Assembly (NCBI GenBank): GCA_963842455.1
Contig: CAWJHE010000010.1
Span: 1-64,000, forward strand
Source: CAWJHE01 sp963842455
Lineage (GTDB): Bacteria; Chloroflexota; Anaerolineae; Anaerolineales; UBA4823
DNA length: 64,000 bases
Direction: 5' to 3'
In this document: one piece after another, positions 55,231 through 63,515 of the stretch
Position numbering within the stretch: the stretch's first letter is position 1
How the letters are laid out: each line of letters opens with the position of its first letter
The notes under the pieces: model-generated
The model's database searches: none
Seen by the model: only the letters and a program-made list of their open reading frames with translations
What the model was told of the DNA's origin: nothing
Position numbers and translations under genes: made by a program

Positions 55231-57270
55231 ATGAAATATCGATTAATCATGATCGGCTTACTGCTAGGCTTGCTGATCCCTTCCTACAGCCAGGCGCAAC
55301 AAAACACGAGCCCTAGCCTGGTAGTTACAGGTGCAGATAACCTGGAAAATTACCTGTCTTTTAGCCAGGCAGCGCTCAATCAGAGTGAAAATGCAGAGAT
55401 CAACTTGCTGGTCCTGCCTTTTTCAATGGCTTCACATCCCCTGCAGATCAGTACTGACGAACGCGAGAGCAAATTGAAGGCAGCTGAAGCAGCACGTGCG
55501 GAAATCGAAGAATCTTGCAAACAAATCGTTCCCAATGCCCAAAATTGCTCTGTTCAGCTGGCCCCATTGCTGGTGCGGGCCGATGCCGAAGATGAACAAC
55601 TCAGTGGCTTTTTTGAGGGTGAGTTAGATGGCATCTATCTGTTGTCCGGCGATCCACAAATCGCCATGCAGGTCATCGGTGAGACACCCATCCAAGCGGC
55701 GCTCAACCAGGCTTACAGGCAAGGTGTTGTTATCGGCGGCAGCACTCCCGGTTCCTTTAGCACGACTCTCGTCCAACCCTCGGGTACTGGCAGCCACCTG
55801 GACTCTGTTTTCAATTTCGGAGCACTGAGCCTCTATGAAGCTCCTGGCGATCAAACGCTGGAATTCCGCTTGCCTGCCGTCATGGTCAACCAGATCTTTG
55901 AACAGGATCAGCTGGGAATTCTATTACGCAGCATCACTATCGCTGGAGCGCCAACAATCGGGTTTGGCCTGCCTGCAGAATCCAACCTGCTGGTAAGCGA
56001 TAACCAGCGACTGCAAACAATCTCTGATAACACCCCGGTATTTATCCTGGATGCTGAAAGCTACCATGCAGCCCAAAGCGTGCGCTATACGGGTGCTTTT
56101 AAGCCCACTGGTTTGAGCAATGTACTGGTGCACTGGCTTCCCTCAGGTGAGCAAAGCTACGATCTAATCTCGCGCCAGCATTCGCTGGCGCCCTCCGCCG
56201 AACGCATCAGACGCATCTCCAGGCCCTTACAGTTGCCAGACGGAGCGGGGACGCTTTATTTGAGCGCTGATCTGATCGAAACCAGTGGATTAAACACGGC
56301 CAGGACCCAATTTATCAACCAGGCAGGCGGACAAAAAGCCAAACTGCTGATCCTGGCAGCTGGTTACACCGCTGAAAATGAAGAAGAGTACTTGGCTGCC
56401 TTTTTTACAGGCGCATCCGCTGTGGATATCCAGGTGCTTTCATTGCCTGTAGCAGATGCTTCTCCAATTACCATTCCTGACGACATCAGCGGGATCGTGG
56501 TCAGTGCACCTTCAACAGATAGCCTGGAGCTTCAGCAATTGCAGGCTATTGACGCAAGTTGGCGTGCTGGTATTCCCATCTGGCTTAACCACGCTGCGGT
56601 ATCATGGATTGGTGCGAGCTACACTATTCCGGCTTCTGCACAAAACCAGACCGAAGCTTTCTTGTTCACTCCTGAACAACTCTACGCTGGTCTGAACTGG
56701 CTTCCGGCAGGTTTTTACACTCAGATTTGGAGTGAGAACCGCTGGGCTGAGCTATTTTCGTTGGCCTACCTCCAACCACAGAACTTGGTGCTAGGTCTAC
56801 CTTCCCGAACCGGGTTAGAAATTTCATCCTTAGGAGCCCGTGTGTGGGGTGAAGACGTACTTTTTAGCCTGGATCTCTCGCAGGCGACCCTCGTAGACGG
56901 CGGCGTGGCAAATGGATTAATCGATATCTTTGCTCCGCAAGAATTAGTTACCTACCCTATCGCAGATCAGTCAGCCCTCCCGGTCGCAGCCAACACACCG
57001 GCTTTGCCAACCGCTACATTCACCCAATACGTGGTTACACCCAGCTTGACTGCTACAGCGACCCCAACCAGTACTCCTTCGCCTGTTCCCACCGAGACGC
57101 TACGCGTTCGACCGACAGCAACTATCAAACCTACCCACACACCGCCGCCCATCCCGCCTCCCCCGGATCCGGCGCGCATGAATTTCATGGTGGTTATCAC
57201 GCTGATCATGACAATCATCATCCTGTTTGGCATCTGGCTCAACCGCCAATGGATCAAAGGTAACCATTAA
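55231..57270 (+). CDS. Membrane-anchored extracytoplasmic protein with S51/cyanophycinase-like domains
   Basis: A 679-residue exported protein. Residues 1-22 are a signal peptide (IMIGLLLGLLIPSYSQAQ). The first domain resembles peptidase S51 proteins (LDGIYLLSGDPQIAMQVIGE, then QGVVIGGSTPGSFS), but the canonical GTSAGA nucleophile motif is replaced by GGSTPGS, so activity is doubtful. A second similar unit (AKLLILAAGYTAENEEEYLA, then GIVVSAPSTDSLEL) lies at about 375-490. A Thr/Pro-rich stalk (about 590-645) leads to a C-terminal helix (FMVVITLIMTIIILFGIWL) that anchors it. Domain call is by pattern and moderate. Confidence 0.6.
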   Translation: MKYRLIMIGLLLGLLIPSYSQAQQNTSPSLVVTGADNLENYLSFSQAALNQSENAEINLLVLPFSMASHPLQISTDERESKLKAAEAARAEIEESCKQIVPNAQNCSVQLAPLLVRADAEDEQLSGFFEGELDGIYLLSGDPQIAMQVIGETPIQAALNQAYRQGVVIGGSTPGSFSTTLVQPSGTGSHLDSVFNFGALSLYEAPGDQTLEFRLPAVMVNQIFEQDQLGILLRSITIAGAPTIGFGLPAESNLLVSDNQRLQTISDNTPVFILDAESYHAAQSVRYTGAFKPTGLSNVLVHWLPSGEQSYDLISRQHSLAPSAERIRRISRPLQLPDGAGTLYLSADLIETSGLNTARTQFINQAGGQKAKLLILAAGYTAENEEEYLAAFFTGASAVDIQVLSLPVADASPITIPDDISGIVVSAPSTDSLELQQLQAIDASWRAGIPIWLNHAAVSWIGASYTIPASAQNQTEAFLFTPEQLYAGLNWLPAGFYTQIWSENRWAELFSLAYLQPQNLVLGLPSRTGLEISSLGARVWGEDVLFSLDLSQATLVDGGVANGLIDIFAPQELVTYPIADQSALPVAANTPALPTATFTQYVVTPSLTATATPTSTPSPVPTETLRVRPTATIKPTHTPPPIPPPPDPARMNFMVVITLIMTIIILFGIWLNRQWIKGNH

Positions 57271-57316
57271 GCGGTACAATATCTGGTAATTCTCATCTTA
57301 CAAGGGATTTTTTCGC

Positions 57317-58693
57317 ATGGATTTACGACTTTATGACACTTATACCCGTTCCTTACGGACATTTGAGCCATTACATGCCCCAGATGTAGGCATGTACACT
57401 TGCGGTCCTACAGTTTACGACTACGCCCATATCGGCAATCTGCGTACCTATATTTTTGAGGATATTCTGCGACGCGTGCTGGAGTTCAACCAGTATCAGG
57501 TCAAACATGTGATGAATATCACCGATGTCGGTCACCTGGTATCCGACGCCGATACAGGAGAAGACAAAATGGAAAAAGGCGCCAGGCGTACGGGTAAAAG
57601 CGCCTGGGAAATCGCCGAATACTATACACAGGCATTTATCCAAGATTTGCACCATCTCAACATTCTCGAACCGGTAACCTGGTGCCGGGCCACAGATCAC
57701 ATCGAAGAGCAGATCGAAATGATCCGCTGCATCGAGGAACACGGTTTCACCTACCGCACTTCCGATGGTATTTATTTTGATACTTCACGCTTGAGTGAAT
57801 ATGGCAAGCTGGGTTTGTTGGATATTGAAGGATTGCAGGCTGGCTCCCGCATCGAGATGGGCGAAAAACGCCACCCCACCGATTTTGCACTGTGGAAATT
57901 CAGTCCCAGCGACAGGCAGCGCCAGATGGAATGGGAAAGTCCATGGGGTAAAGGCTTCCCTGGCTGGCATATTGAATGCTCCGCAATGTCTGCCCGTTAC
58001 CTGGGATCATTCTTTGACATTCACTGCGGCGGTGAAGACCATATCACCGTGCACCACACCAATGAGATTGCCCAAACCCAAGCTTGCCATGGCACCAACC
58101 TGGCCAATTTTTGGGTGCACGGCTATTTCTTGCAAATTGACGAGGCCAAAATGGCCAAATCGGCGGGAGAGTTCCTGCGGGTGAAATCCCTGATCGACCG
58201 GGGATATGATCCTTTAGCCTATCGTTTCTTCTGCCTGGGCGCCCTTTACCGCGCCAAGCTAAACTTCACCTGGGAAGGCTTGGACGGCGCTTCGGTATCC
58301 CTGAACCGGCTACGCAACATGGTTTACGAATGGGGCGAGGCGGGAACAGTCGATGAAAATTATATGGAGCAATTTGTTCAGCAGATCAACGACGATCTGA
58401 ATATGCCCAGAGCCCTGGCTGTCACTTGGGATTTGGCGCGCAGTCAGCTGCCAGCCTCCACAAAAAAGGCAACCATTCTGATCTTCGATCGGGTGCTCGG
58501 ATTGCGCCTGGCAGAATGGCAGCCGCCGGAAGAAATTATCCCAGAAGAGATTACCAGCCTGGTTGAACAACGCAGCCTGGCTCGAAAAGAAAAACGCTGG
58601 GCAGATGCAGACAGCCTGCGCCAACAGGTGTCGGATGCTGGTTTTGAAATAGAAGATACCCCGCTTGGTCCAAAAGTTAAGGTGAAGAAATGA
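57317..58693 (+). CDS. cysS: Cysteine-tRNA ligase
   Basis: A 458-residue class I aminoacyl-tRNA synthetase. Zinc and nucleotide motifs are YTCGPTVYDYAHIGNLRTY (Cys ligand, HIGN), WHIECSAMSARYLG (Cys), HCGGEDHITVHHTNE (His) and the KMSKS variant KMAKSAGEFL. The C-terminal DALR and short Zn-like region are present. The stop overlaps the next start (ATGA), linking it to the CooC-type genes. Confidence 0.96.
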   Translation: MDLRLYDTYTRSLRTFEPLHAPDVGMYTCGPTVYDYAHIGNLRTYIFEDILRRVLEFNQYQVKHVMNITDVGHLVSDADTGEDKMEKGARRTGKSAWEIAEYYTQAFIQDLHHLNILEPVTWCRATDHIEEQIEMIRCIEEHGFTYRTSDGIYFDTSRLSEYGKLGLLDIEGLQAGSRIEMGEKRHPTDFALWKFSPSDRQRQMEWESPWGKGFPGWHIECSAMSARYLGSFFDIHCGGEDHITVHHTNEIAQTQACHGTNLANFWVHGYFLQIDEAKMAKSAGEFLRVKSLIDRGYDPLAYRFFCLGALYRAKLNFTWEGLDGASVSLNRLRNMVYEWGEAGTVDENYMEQFVQQINDDLNMPRALAVTWDLARSQLPASTKKATILIFDRVLGLRLAEWQPPEEIIPEEITSLVEQRSLARKEKRWADADSLRQQVSDAGFEIEDTPLGPKVKVKK

Positions 58694-59478
58694 AATTAGC
58701 CATTACAGGAAAAGGCGGCGTTGGCAAAACGACTTTGGCAGCCTTATTGGCTCAGTCTTACGCGGACCTGGGGCGTGATGTATTGGCTGTAGATGCTGAC
58801 CCCTCACCCTGCCTGGCCGGAGCGCTGGGTTTCCCGGATGAGCTGCGCAACCAGCTGCACCCAATTTCCCAGATGGATGACCTGATCTACGAACGCACGG
58901 GTGCAAAACCTGGTACAGTAGGCGGGTTTTTCACCATAAACCCCCGTGTGGATGACATCCCGGAACGCTTTTCCGTCAAACATCGCAATGTGCGCTTGTT
59001 GGAGATGGGTGCTGTTGACCTGGGCGGTTCGGGTTGCATCTGCCCGGAAGCCGCTATGTTGAAAACGTTATTTACCCATCTGCTATTTCGCAAAGACGAA
59101 ATTCTGATCCTGGATATGTATGCTGGGGTCGAACACCTGGGACGGGCCACGGTAGACTTTGTGGATGCCATGCTGGTAGTGGTTGAGCCCACCCGCCGCA
59201 GCCTGGGCACTGCCGCGCAGATCAAGAAACTGGCCAAAGATATCGGTCTTACCCGTTTATGGCTGGTTGGGAATAAGGTTCGCAACCCTGATGAAGCCGA
59301 ATTTTTAAACCATGAGACGCCTGGGCTGCCTGTCTTGGGTATGCTGACCGCCGACCTGGCAGTCCAAGAAGCGGACCGCATGGGAATTGCTGTGTACGAT
59401 CATGTCCCCAGTTTGAAGGCAGAAGCCATGCGTATGGCCCAAATCCTGATATCCAATGCTGAAAGCGAAGAAAGTTGA
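58690..59478 (+). CDS. cooC: CooC-type nickel-insertion ATPase 1
   Basis: A 262-residue MinD/ArsA-family ATPase of the CooC group, which matures the Ni-Fe-S cluster of carbon monoxide dehydrogenase. The deviant Walker A is GKGGVGKTTLAALL (residue 7 on), followed by LAVDADPSPCLAGALGF. The CXC metal site is GSGCICPE (Cys 116 and 118) and the DXXAG-type segment is LILDMYAGVEHLGR. No CO dehydrogenase gene is within the window. Translationally coupled to cysS by position and immediately followed by a second CooC-type gene. Confidence 0.85.
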   Translation: MKLAITGKGGVGKTTLAALLAQSYADLGRDVLAVDADPSPCLAGALGFPDELRNQLHPISQMDDLIYERTGAKPGTVGGFFTINPRVDDIPERFSVKHRNVRLLEMGAVDLGGSGCICPEAAMLKTLFTHLLFRKDEILILDMYAGVEHLGRATVDFVDAMLVVVEPTRRSLGTAAQIKKLAKDIGLTRLWLVGNKVRNPDEAEFLNHETPGLPVLGMLTADLAVQEADRMGIAVYDHVPSLKAEAMRMAQILISNAESEES

Positions 59479-59488
59479 GGACAGATTT

Positions 59489-60281
59489 ATGACAACAACC
59501 ATCGCTCTTGCCGGCAAAGGCGGCGTAGGCAAAACCACGATTGCCGGATATGATCATAAAATACCTCAGCCAAACTCAAAAAGGCGCCGTCCTGGCTATC
59601 GATGCGGACCCCAGCAGCAATCTGAACATGGTCTTAGGCCTGGACCTGGATTGGACCGTGGGCGACATCCGGGAAGACCTGCTCCACCAGGTGCAAAGCT
59701 CATTAACCACCAGCGGAGCAGCCATGGGCAGCCTGCCGGGCGGGCAGAGTAAACGTGATTACCTGGATTATCAGATTCGCTCCTCAGTTTCCGAGGGCGA
59801 TACTTTTGACCTGATTGCAATGGGACGCTCGGAAGGTCCGGGCTGCTACTGTGCGGTCAACCACAACCTGCGCGAAGTTATCGATAGCATCAGTAAAAAT
59901 TATCGCTACATTGTGATAGACAATGAAGCCGGCATGGAACATCTGAGCCGGCGCACCACGCGTGATGTCCAGCATTTACTGGTGGTGAGTGATCCCAGCC
60001 AACGCGGTATCGTAGCCGCTGAACGCATTGCCTCCTTCCGTAAAGATATGGACATCCATATCGAAAATGCCTACCTGATCTTGAACCGCCTGCCAGACCA
60101 CCAGAATATTCCCGAGGCCCTGCAGGAACGCATTGACCAGCTTGATATCCCCTTGTTGGGCGTAATTCCAGCCGACGAAGAGCTCACCCATCTTGAATTT
60201 AGCGGTCACCCATTGATCAATTTAGACGAGCATTCGCCAGTCTACCAGGCAGTGGCAAAAATGATGAAGCAAATTTTGTAG
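59489..60281 (+). CDS. CooC-type nickel-insertion ATPase 2 (one frame break)
   Basis: A second CooC-type ATPase, about 263 residues. The Walker A LAGKGGVGKTTIAG is followed by one extra A near 59549; joined, it continues MIIKYLSQTQKGAVLAIDAD. The CXC site is GPGCYCAVNHNL and the switch segment YIVIDNEAGMEHLSRR. It differs clearly from its neighbour (for example PSSNLNMVLGLDLDWTVGD), so the pair is an old duplication, not a recent copy. Both may serve a CO dehydrogenase/acetyl-CoA synthase encoded elsewhere. Confidence 0.85.
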
Positions 60282-60325
60282 ACTTTCCGGCTTGTTACCG
60301 GAACATGTGATTATCGAGGCGTAAA

Positions 60326-60919
60326 ATGGCGACAATCACGATTTCCAGACAAATGGGCAGCTTGGGAAGCCGGGTTGCCAGGGAAACTGCCGATCAATTG
60401 GGCTATCGTTTGCTATGGCGAGAATTAATCAACCAGGCTGCCAGAAGAGCAGGCACACCAGAGATGGCGCTGGCGGCCATGGATGAGCTGGGGCTTCTGA
60501 ATATCCGCACCTCCAGCCGTGCAGTTCAGGCCTATCGCATCGCTCTTGAACAGGTAGTCTTGGAACAGGCGCAGAAAGGCAACGTTGTCATCGTGGGTCG
60601 TGCTGGGCAAGCCATCCTTGGGTCTCGTCCAGATGTGTTGCATGTACGCGTGATTGCGCCTTTACTGCTAAGAGCAGAACGTCAGGCCGTCCAGGCCGGG
60701 GTCTCTTGGGATAACGCTATGGCTCAAGTCGAGGCCAGCGATCTGCATCGTGCCCGTTTCCTGCGCCGCTTTTACCAGGTTAAATTAGATGATCCACTGC
60801 TGTATCACCTGGTCATTAACACCGGTAACCTGAGCGTCTCTCAGGCTGCCGGGTTGATCGCCTTTGCTGCCAGGCAAATAGACTCATCAACGGACAACCA
60901 TAGTGAACAATCCGGATAA
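60326..60919 (+). CDS. Cytidylate kinase-like protein
   Basis: A 197-residue protein of the cytidylate-kinase-like family (AAA_26 type). It begins ATITISRQMGSLGSRVARET, with a degenerate P-loop (SRQMGSLGSR) typical of this group, and has VVIVGRAGQAILGSRPDVLH and a lid with RARFLRRFYQVKLDDPLLYH. True nucleotide kinase activity is not shown for the family. It follows the second CooC-type gene on the same strand and overlaps the next gene by 17 bases. Confidence 0.8.
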   Translation: MATITISRQMGSLGSRVARETADQLGYRLLWRELINQAARRAGTPEMALAAMDELGLLNIRTSSRAVQAYRIALEQVVLEQAQKGNVVIVGRAGQAILGSRPDVLHVRVIAPLLLRAERQAVQAGVSWDNAMAQVEASDLHRARFLRRFYQVKLDDPLLYHLVINTGNLSVSQAAGLIAFAARQIDSSTDNHSEQSG

Positions 60920-61274
60920 CCCGCCACAGTTTTCACATTCAGCTGAAGCCATCTTTGCCCGCATCCTGGATTTTTATGGTATCTCGTGGGAATATGAACC
61001 GCGTACCTTTCCCCTGGAATGGGATCAGCAGGGCAACCCTTCTATCGCCTTTACACCGGATTTTTACTTGCCTGACCAGGATTTATATATTGAATTGACC
61101 ACCTTGCGGCCCAAATTATCGACACACAAAAATCGCAAATTACGACTGATGAAAACGCTTTACCCAGAAATTAATATCAAGCTTTTCAAACGCAAGGAAA
61201 TGCGTGAGCTGATGCTGAAATTTGGTTTGCTCGACGAAGCTGCCAGCATTCTTAACGGCGAGTCACAATCCTAA
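60903..61274 (+). CDS. Small protein with PD-(D/E)XK-like pattern
   Basis: A 123-residue protein overlapping the preceding gene by 17 bases and ending 17 bases before hpt. The middle has TPDFYLPDQDLYIELTTLRP, where an Asp and a following E-X-T resemble the VSR/PD-(D/E)XK nuclease core, with the Lys replaced by Thr; a helix (THKNRKLRLMKTLYPEINIK) follows as in that fold. Related small proteins are seen next to hpt in other bacteria as far as I recall. Function unknown. Confidence 0.6.
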   Translation: MNNPDNPPQFSHSAEAIFARILDFYGISWEYEPRTFPLEWDQQGNPSIAFTPDFYLPDQDLYIELTTLRPKLSTHKNRKLRLMKTLYPEINIKLFKRKEMRELMLKFGLLDEAASILNGESQS

Positions 61275-61291
61275 AATACTGGAGTGCAGAA

Positions 61292-61882
61292 ATGAGTGCC
61301 AACTGGAAACAGACTTACCCCGGTTACGCAGATGAAATCCAGGAAGTCATCATCAGCCAGGAACAAATCCAGGCGAAAGTTCAAGCGCTCGGCAAAGCCA
61401 TCTCTCAGGATTACCTGGGTCGCAACCCGCTGCTGGTGGGTGTGCTTAAAGGGGTGCTCTTCTTTTTTGCTGACCTGCTGCGGGAAATCAGCATACCTGT
61501 AGAAATGGATTTTATCGCCGTTTCCAGTTATTCCAGCGAATCCCGCGACCAGGGTTACGTGCGCCTGGTCAAAGACCTGGATATCCCCATCCACAACAGG
61601 CATATTCTCTTTGTGGAAGATGTCATCGACACCGGTCTCACCCTGAACTATATCCTGCAAAATCTGCGCTCTCGCCAGCCTGCCAGCCTGGAAGTGTGCG
61701 CCCTGTTTAACAAACCCGATCACCGCTTGATTGATATCCCATTGCGTTATAAAGGTTTTGATTTGCCAGACAAATTTGTTGTGGGTTACGGATTGGATTT
61801 TAAAGAGAAATTCCGCAATCTACCCTTTATCGGCTTGCTTAAAGCCAGCACGATCCAGAACCGCGTAAATCCGGAAAGATAA
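61292..61882 (+). CDS. hpt: Hypoxanthine phosphoribosyltransferase
   Basis: A 196-residue purine-salvage enzyme converting hypoxanthine or guanine with PRPP to the nucleotide. The PRPP-binding loop is ILFVEDVIDTGLTLNYIL; the substrate-side region has FVVGYGLDFKEKFRNLPFIG; the N-terminal LVGVLKGVLFFFADLLR is typical. ATG 61292. It closes a run of closely spaced plus-strand genes starting at cysS. Confidence 0.95.
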   Translation: MSANWKQTYPGYADEIQEVIISQEQIQAKVQALGKAISQDYLGRNPLLVGVLKGVLFFFADLLREISIPVEMDFIAVSSYSSESRDQGYVRLVKDLDIPIHNRHILFVEDVIDTGLTLNYILQNLRSRQPASLEVCALFNKPDHRLIDIPLRYKGFDLPDKFVVGYGLDFKEKFRNLPFIGLLKASTIQNRVNPER

Positions 61883-62388
61883 ACTCACTTACAACTGGAT
61901 CCAGGAACGAAAAATTGAAACGAAGACGGGGGTTAAATAAAAAGTGACAGGGATCCCAAGTAACCTTTTCGCCTGGACATTGAACTCATTGAATTTCACA
62001 AGTTTTTTCTAGTATAAGGAAAAACCTGCAATTTCCACTTTGTTCATTCTTGGCTTTTACCTATCACAAGGATCATAAAGTAATCGATCCGTTATCGTGA
62101 TCAGGTTTGCCTTGATTGCTCGTTCCAGTTTCGCGTGGTGGTATCAAATCAACTCGGATCTGAAGTTCACCGCGGCTATGCTGGTTTCGAAGCAGATGCC
62201 CTGCGATCCAATTTCTTGGAACGCCCTGTCAATTATCAGTATAGCAAATATAAAAATAAAGTCAACCAGTTTGGGTGGAATTAGTTTTTTTCTAATCTTT
62301 GCCAGAATTCAATGTTCTTTGATATACTCGCAGAAAAGCATAATCACTCAAACTGAAATGAAAAGTGGACCTAAAGAAAGAACCTCTG
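61883..62388. other. Gap without a supported gene
   Basis: About 500 bases between hpt and the M24 gene. A plus-strand open stretch near 62084-62281 reads DQVCLDCSFQFRVVVSNQLG and ends in KVNQFGWN, with no convincing start or ribosome-binding site; it may be a gene remnant. An AT-rich stretch follows (62240-62345). No repeats of the families seen elsewhere are present. Confidence 0.5.
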
Positions 62389-63483
62389 ATGACCGAATTC
62401 AGCACAAAACAAAATCGCCTGCGAGAATTACTTTCCGCTCACCAGTTACAGGCTCTGCTTCTGCAACGCAGCAGCAGTTTCGCCTGGGCAACCTGCGGCG
62501 CTGCATCCTATGTCAATACAGCTTCAACCACCGGAGCAGCCTCCCTGCTAATTACTCCCGATAAACATTATGTCATCACCACCAATATTGAAGCTACCCG
62601 GCTGGAGCTGGAAGAAAAGCTGCAGTACCAGGGTTGGGATTTTCAGGTCTATCCGTGGTATAAGCAGAATGATTTGATTGATAAGCTGGCTGGTCCAGGA
62701 AAATTAGGCTCAGATTTTCCCCGGCCCAGTGCAGTGGATTTGAGCGCAGAAATCTCCCGCTTGCGCTGTGCCTTACTACCAGAGGAGAATATCCGCTTTC
62801 GGGTCCTGGCCCGCCTGTGTGCGGAGAGTATGAATGCTGCTATCCTGTCCGTCAAACCAGGGATGAGCGAACACCAGGCTGCCAGCCTATTGGCCAAACA
62901 GACCCTCTCGCGCGGTGTGCAAGCCATTGTTAACCTGGTTGCGGCCGATGAGCGCATTGACCACTTCAGACACCCGCTGCCGACCTTTAACGATATTGAC
63001 AAGTACCTGATGTTGGTCCTGGTAGGTCGTCGCTGGGGATTGACGTGTTCTATCAGCCGGCTGGTTTATTTCGGCAAACTGCCGGATGAGTTGCGCCAAA
63101 AATCCGAAGCTCTGGCAAGAATTGATGCCGCCTTGATCGACGCAACTCAACCCGGAACTGCCATGCAGCAAGCCTTTGCAGCCGGCCTGGCAGCATATGC
63201 ACAGCAGGGTTACCCCGACGAATGGCGCAACCACCATCAGGGCGGACCAACTGCCTATGAGACACGTGAATTCCTGGTCAACGAAAACAGCCGGGAGATC
63301 GTCCAACCTGGGATGGTGTTTGCCTGGAATCCATCCATCACCGGTTGCAAATCGGAAGACAGCATCGAAATTGGAGCGCAATCCAACGACGTGCTGACAC
63401 AAATCACCGGTTGGCCGGTGATCGAAGTACCTGTTGGCGAGCGTGTCTACGCCCGGCCAGGCATTCTGGAAGTCGATCGATAA
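62389..63483 (+). CDS. M24-family (creatinase/aminopeptidase P-fold) protein lacking metal ligands
   Basis: A 364-residue protein with the creatinase-type N-terminal domain (LRELLSAHQLQALLLQRSSS, about 10-130) and the pita-bread domain (about 140-364). In a metallopeptidase two Asp would sit in the LVLVGRRWGLTCSISRLVYF region; they are absent, and the Glu of the EPG motif is replaced in FAWNPSITG. The His in NHHQGGPTAYETRE and a Glu in KSEDSIEIG remain. It therefore probably has no Mn/Co-dependent peptidase activity, as in creatinase-like or regulatory members. Start ATG 62389; GTG 62365 is a possible alternative. Confidence 0.78.
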   Translation: MTEFSTKQNRLRELLSAHQLQALLLQRSSSFAWATCGAASYVNTASTTGAASLLITPDKHYVITTNIEATRLELEEKLQYQGWDFQVYPWYKQNDLIDKLAGPGKLGSDFPRPSAVDLSAEISRLRCALLPEENIRFRVLARLCAESMNAAILSVKPGMSEHQAASLLAKQTLSRGVQAIVNLVAADERIDHFRHPLPTFNDIDKYLMLVLVGRRWGLTCSISRLVYFGKLPDELRQKSEALARIDAALIDATQPGTAMQQAFAAGLAAYAQQGYPDEWRNHHQGGPTAYETREFLVNENSREIVQPGMVFAWNPSITGCKSEDSIEIGAQSNDVLTQITGWPVIEVPVGERVYARPGILEVDR

Positions 63484-63515
63484 CCTGAGATCTATCTCGC
63501 TAGAAATAAGCCTGT

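Noticed and set aside
62097..62564. Plus-strand gene before the M24 gene
   Set aside because: It overlaps the start of the M24 gene in another frame and has no convincing start or conserved motif.
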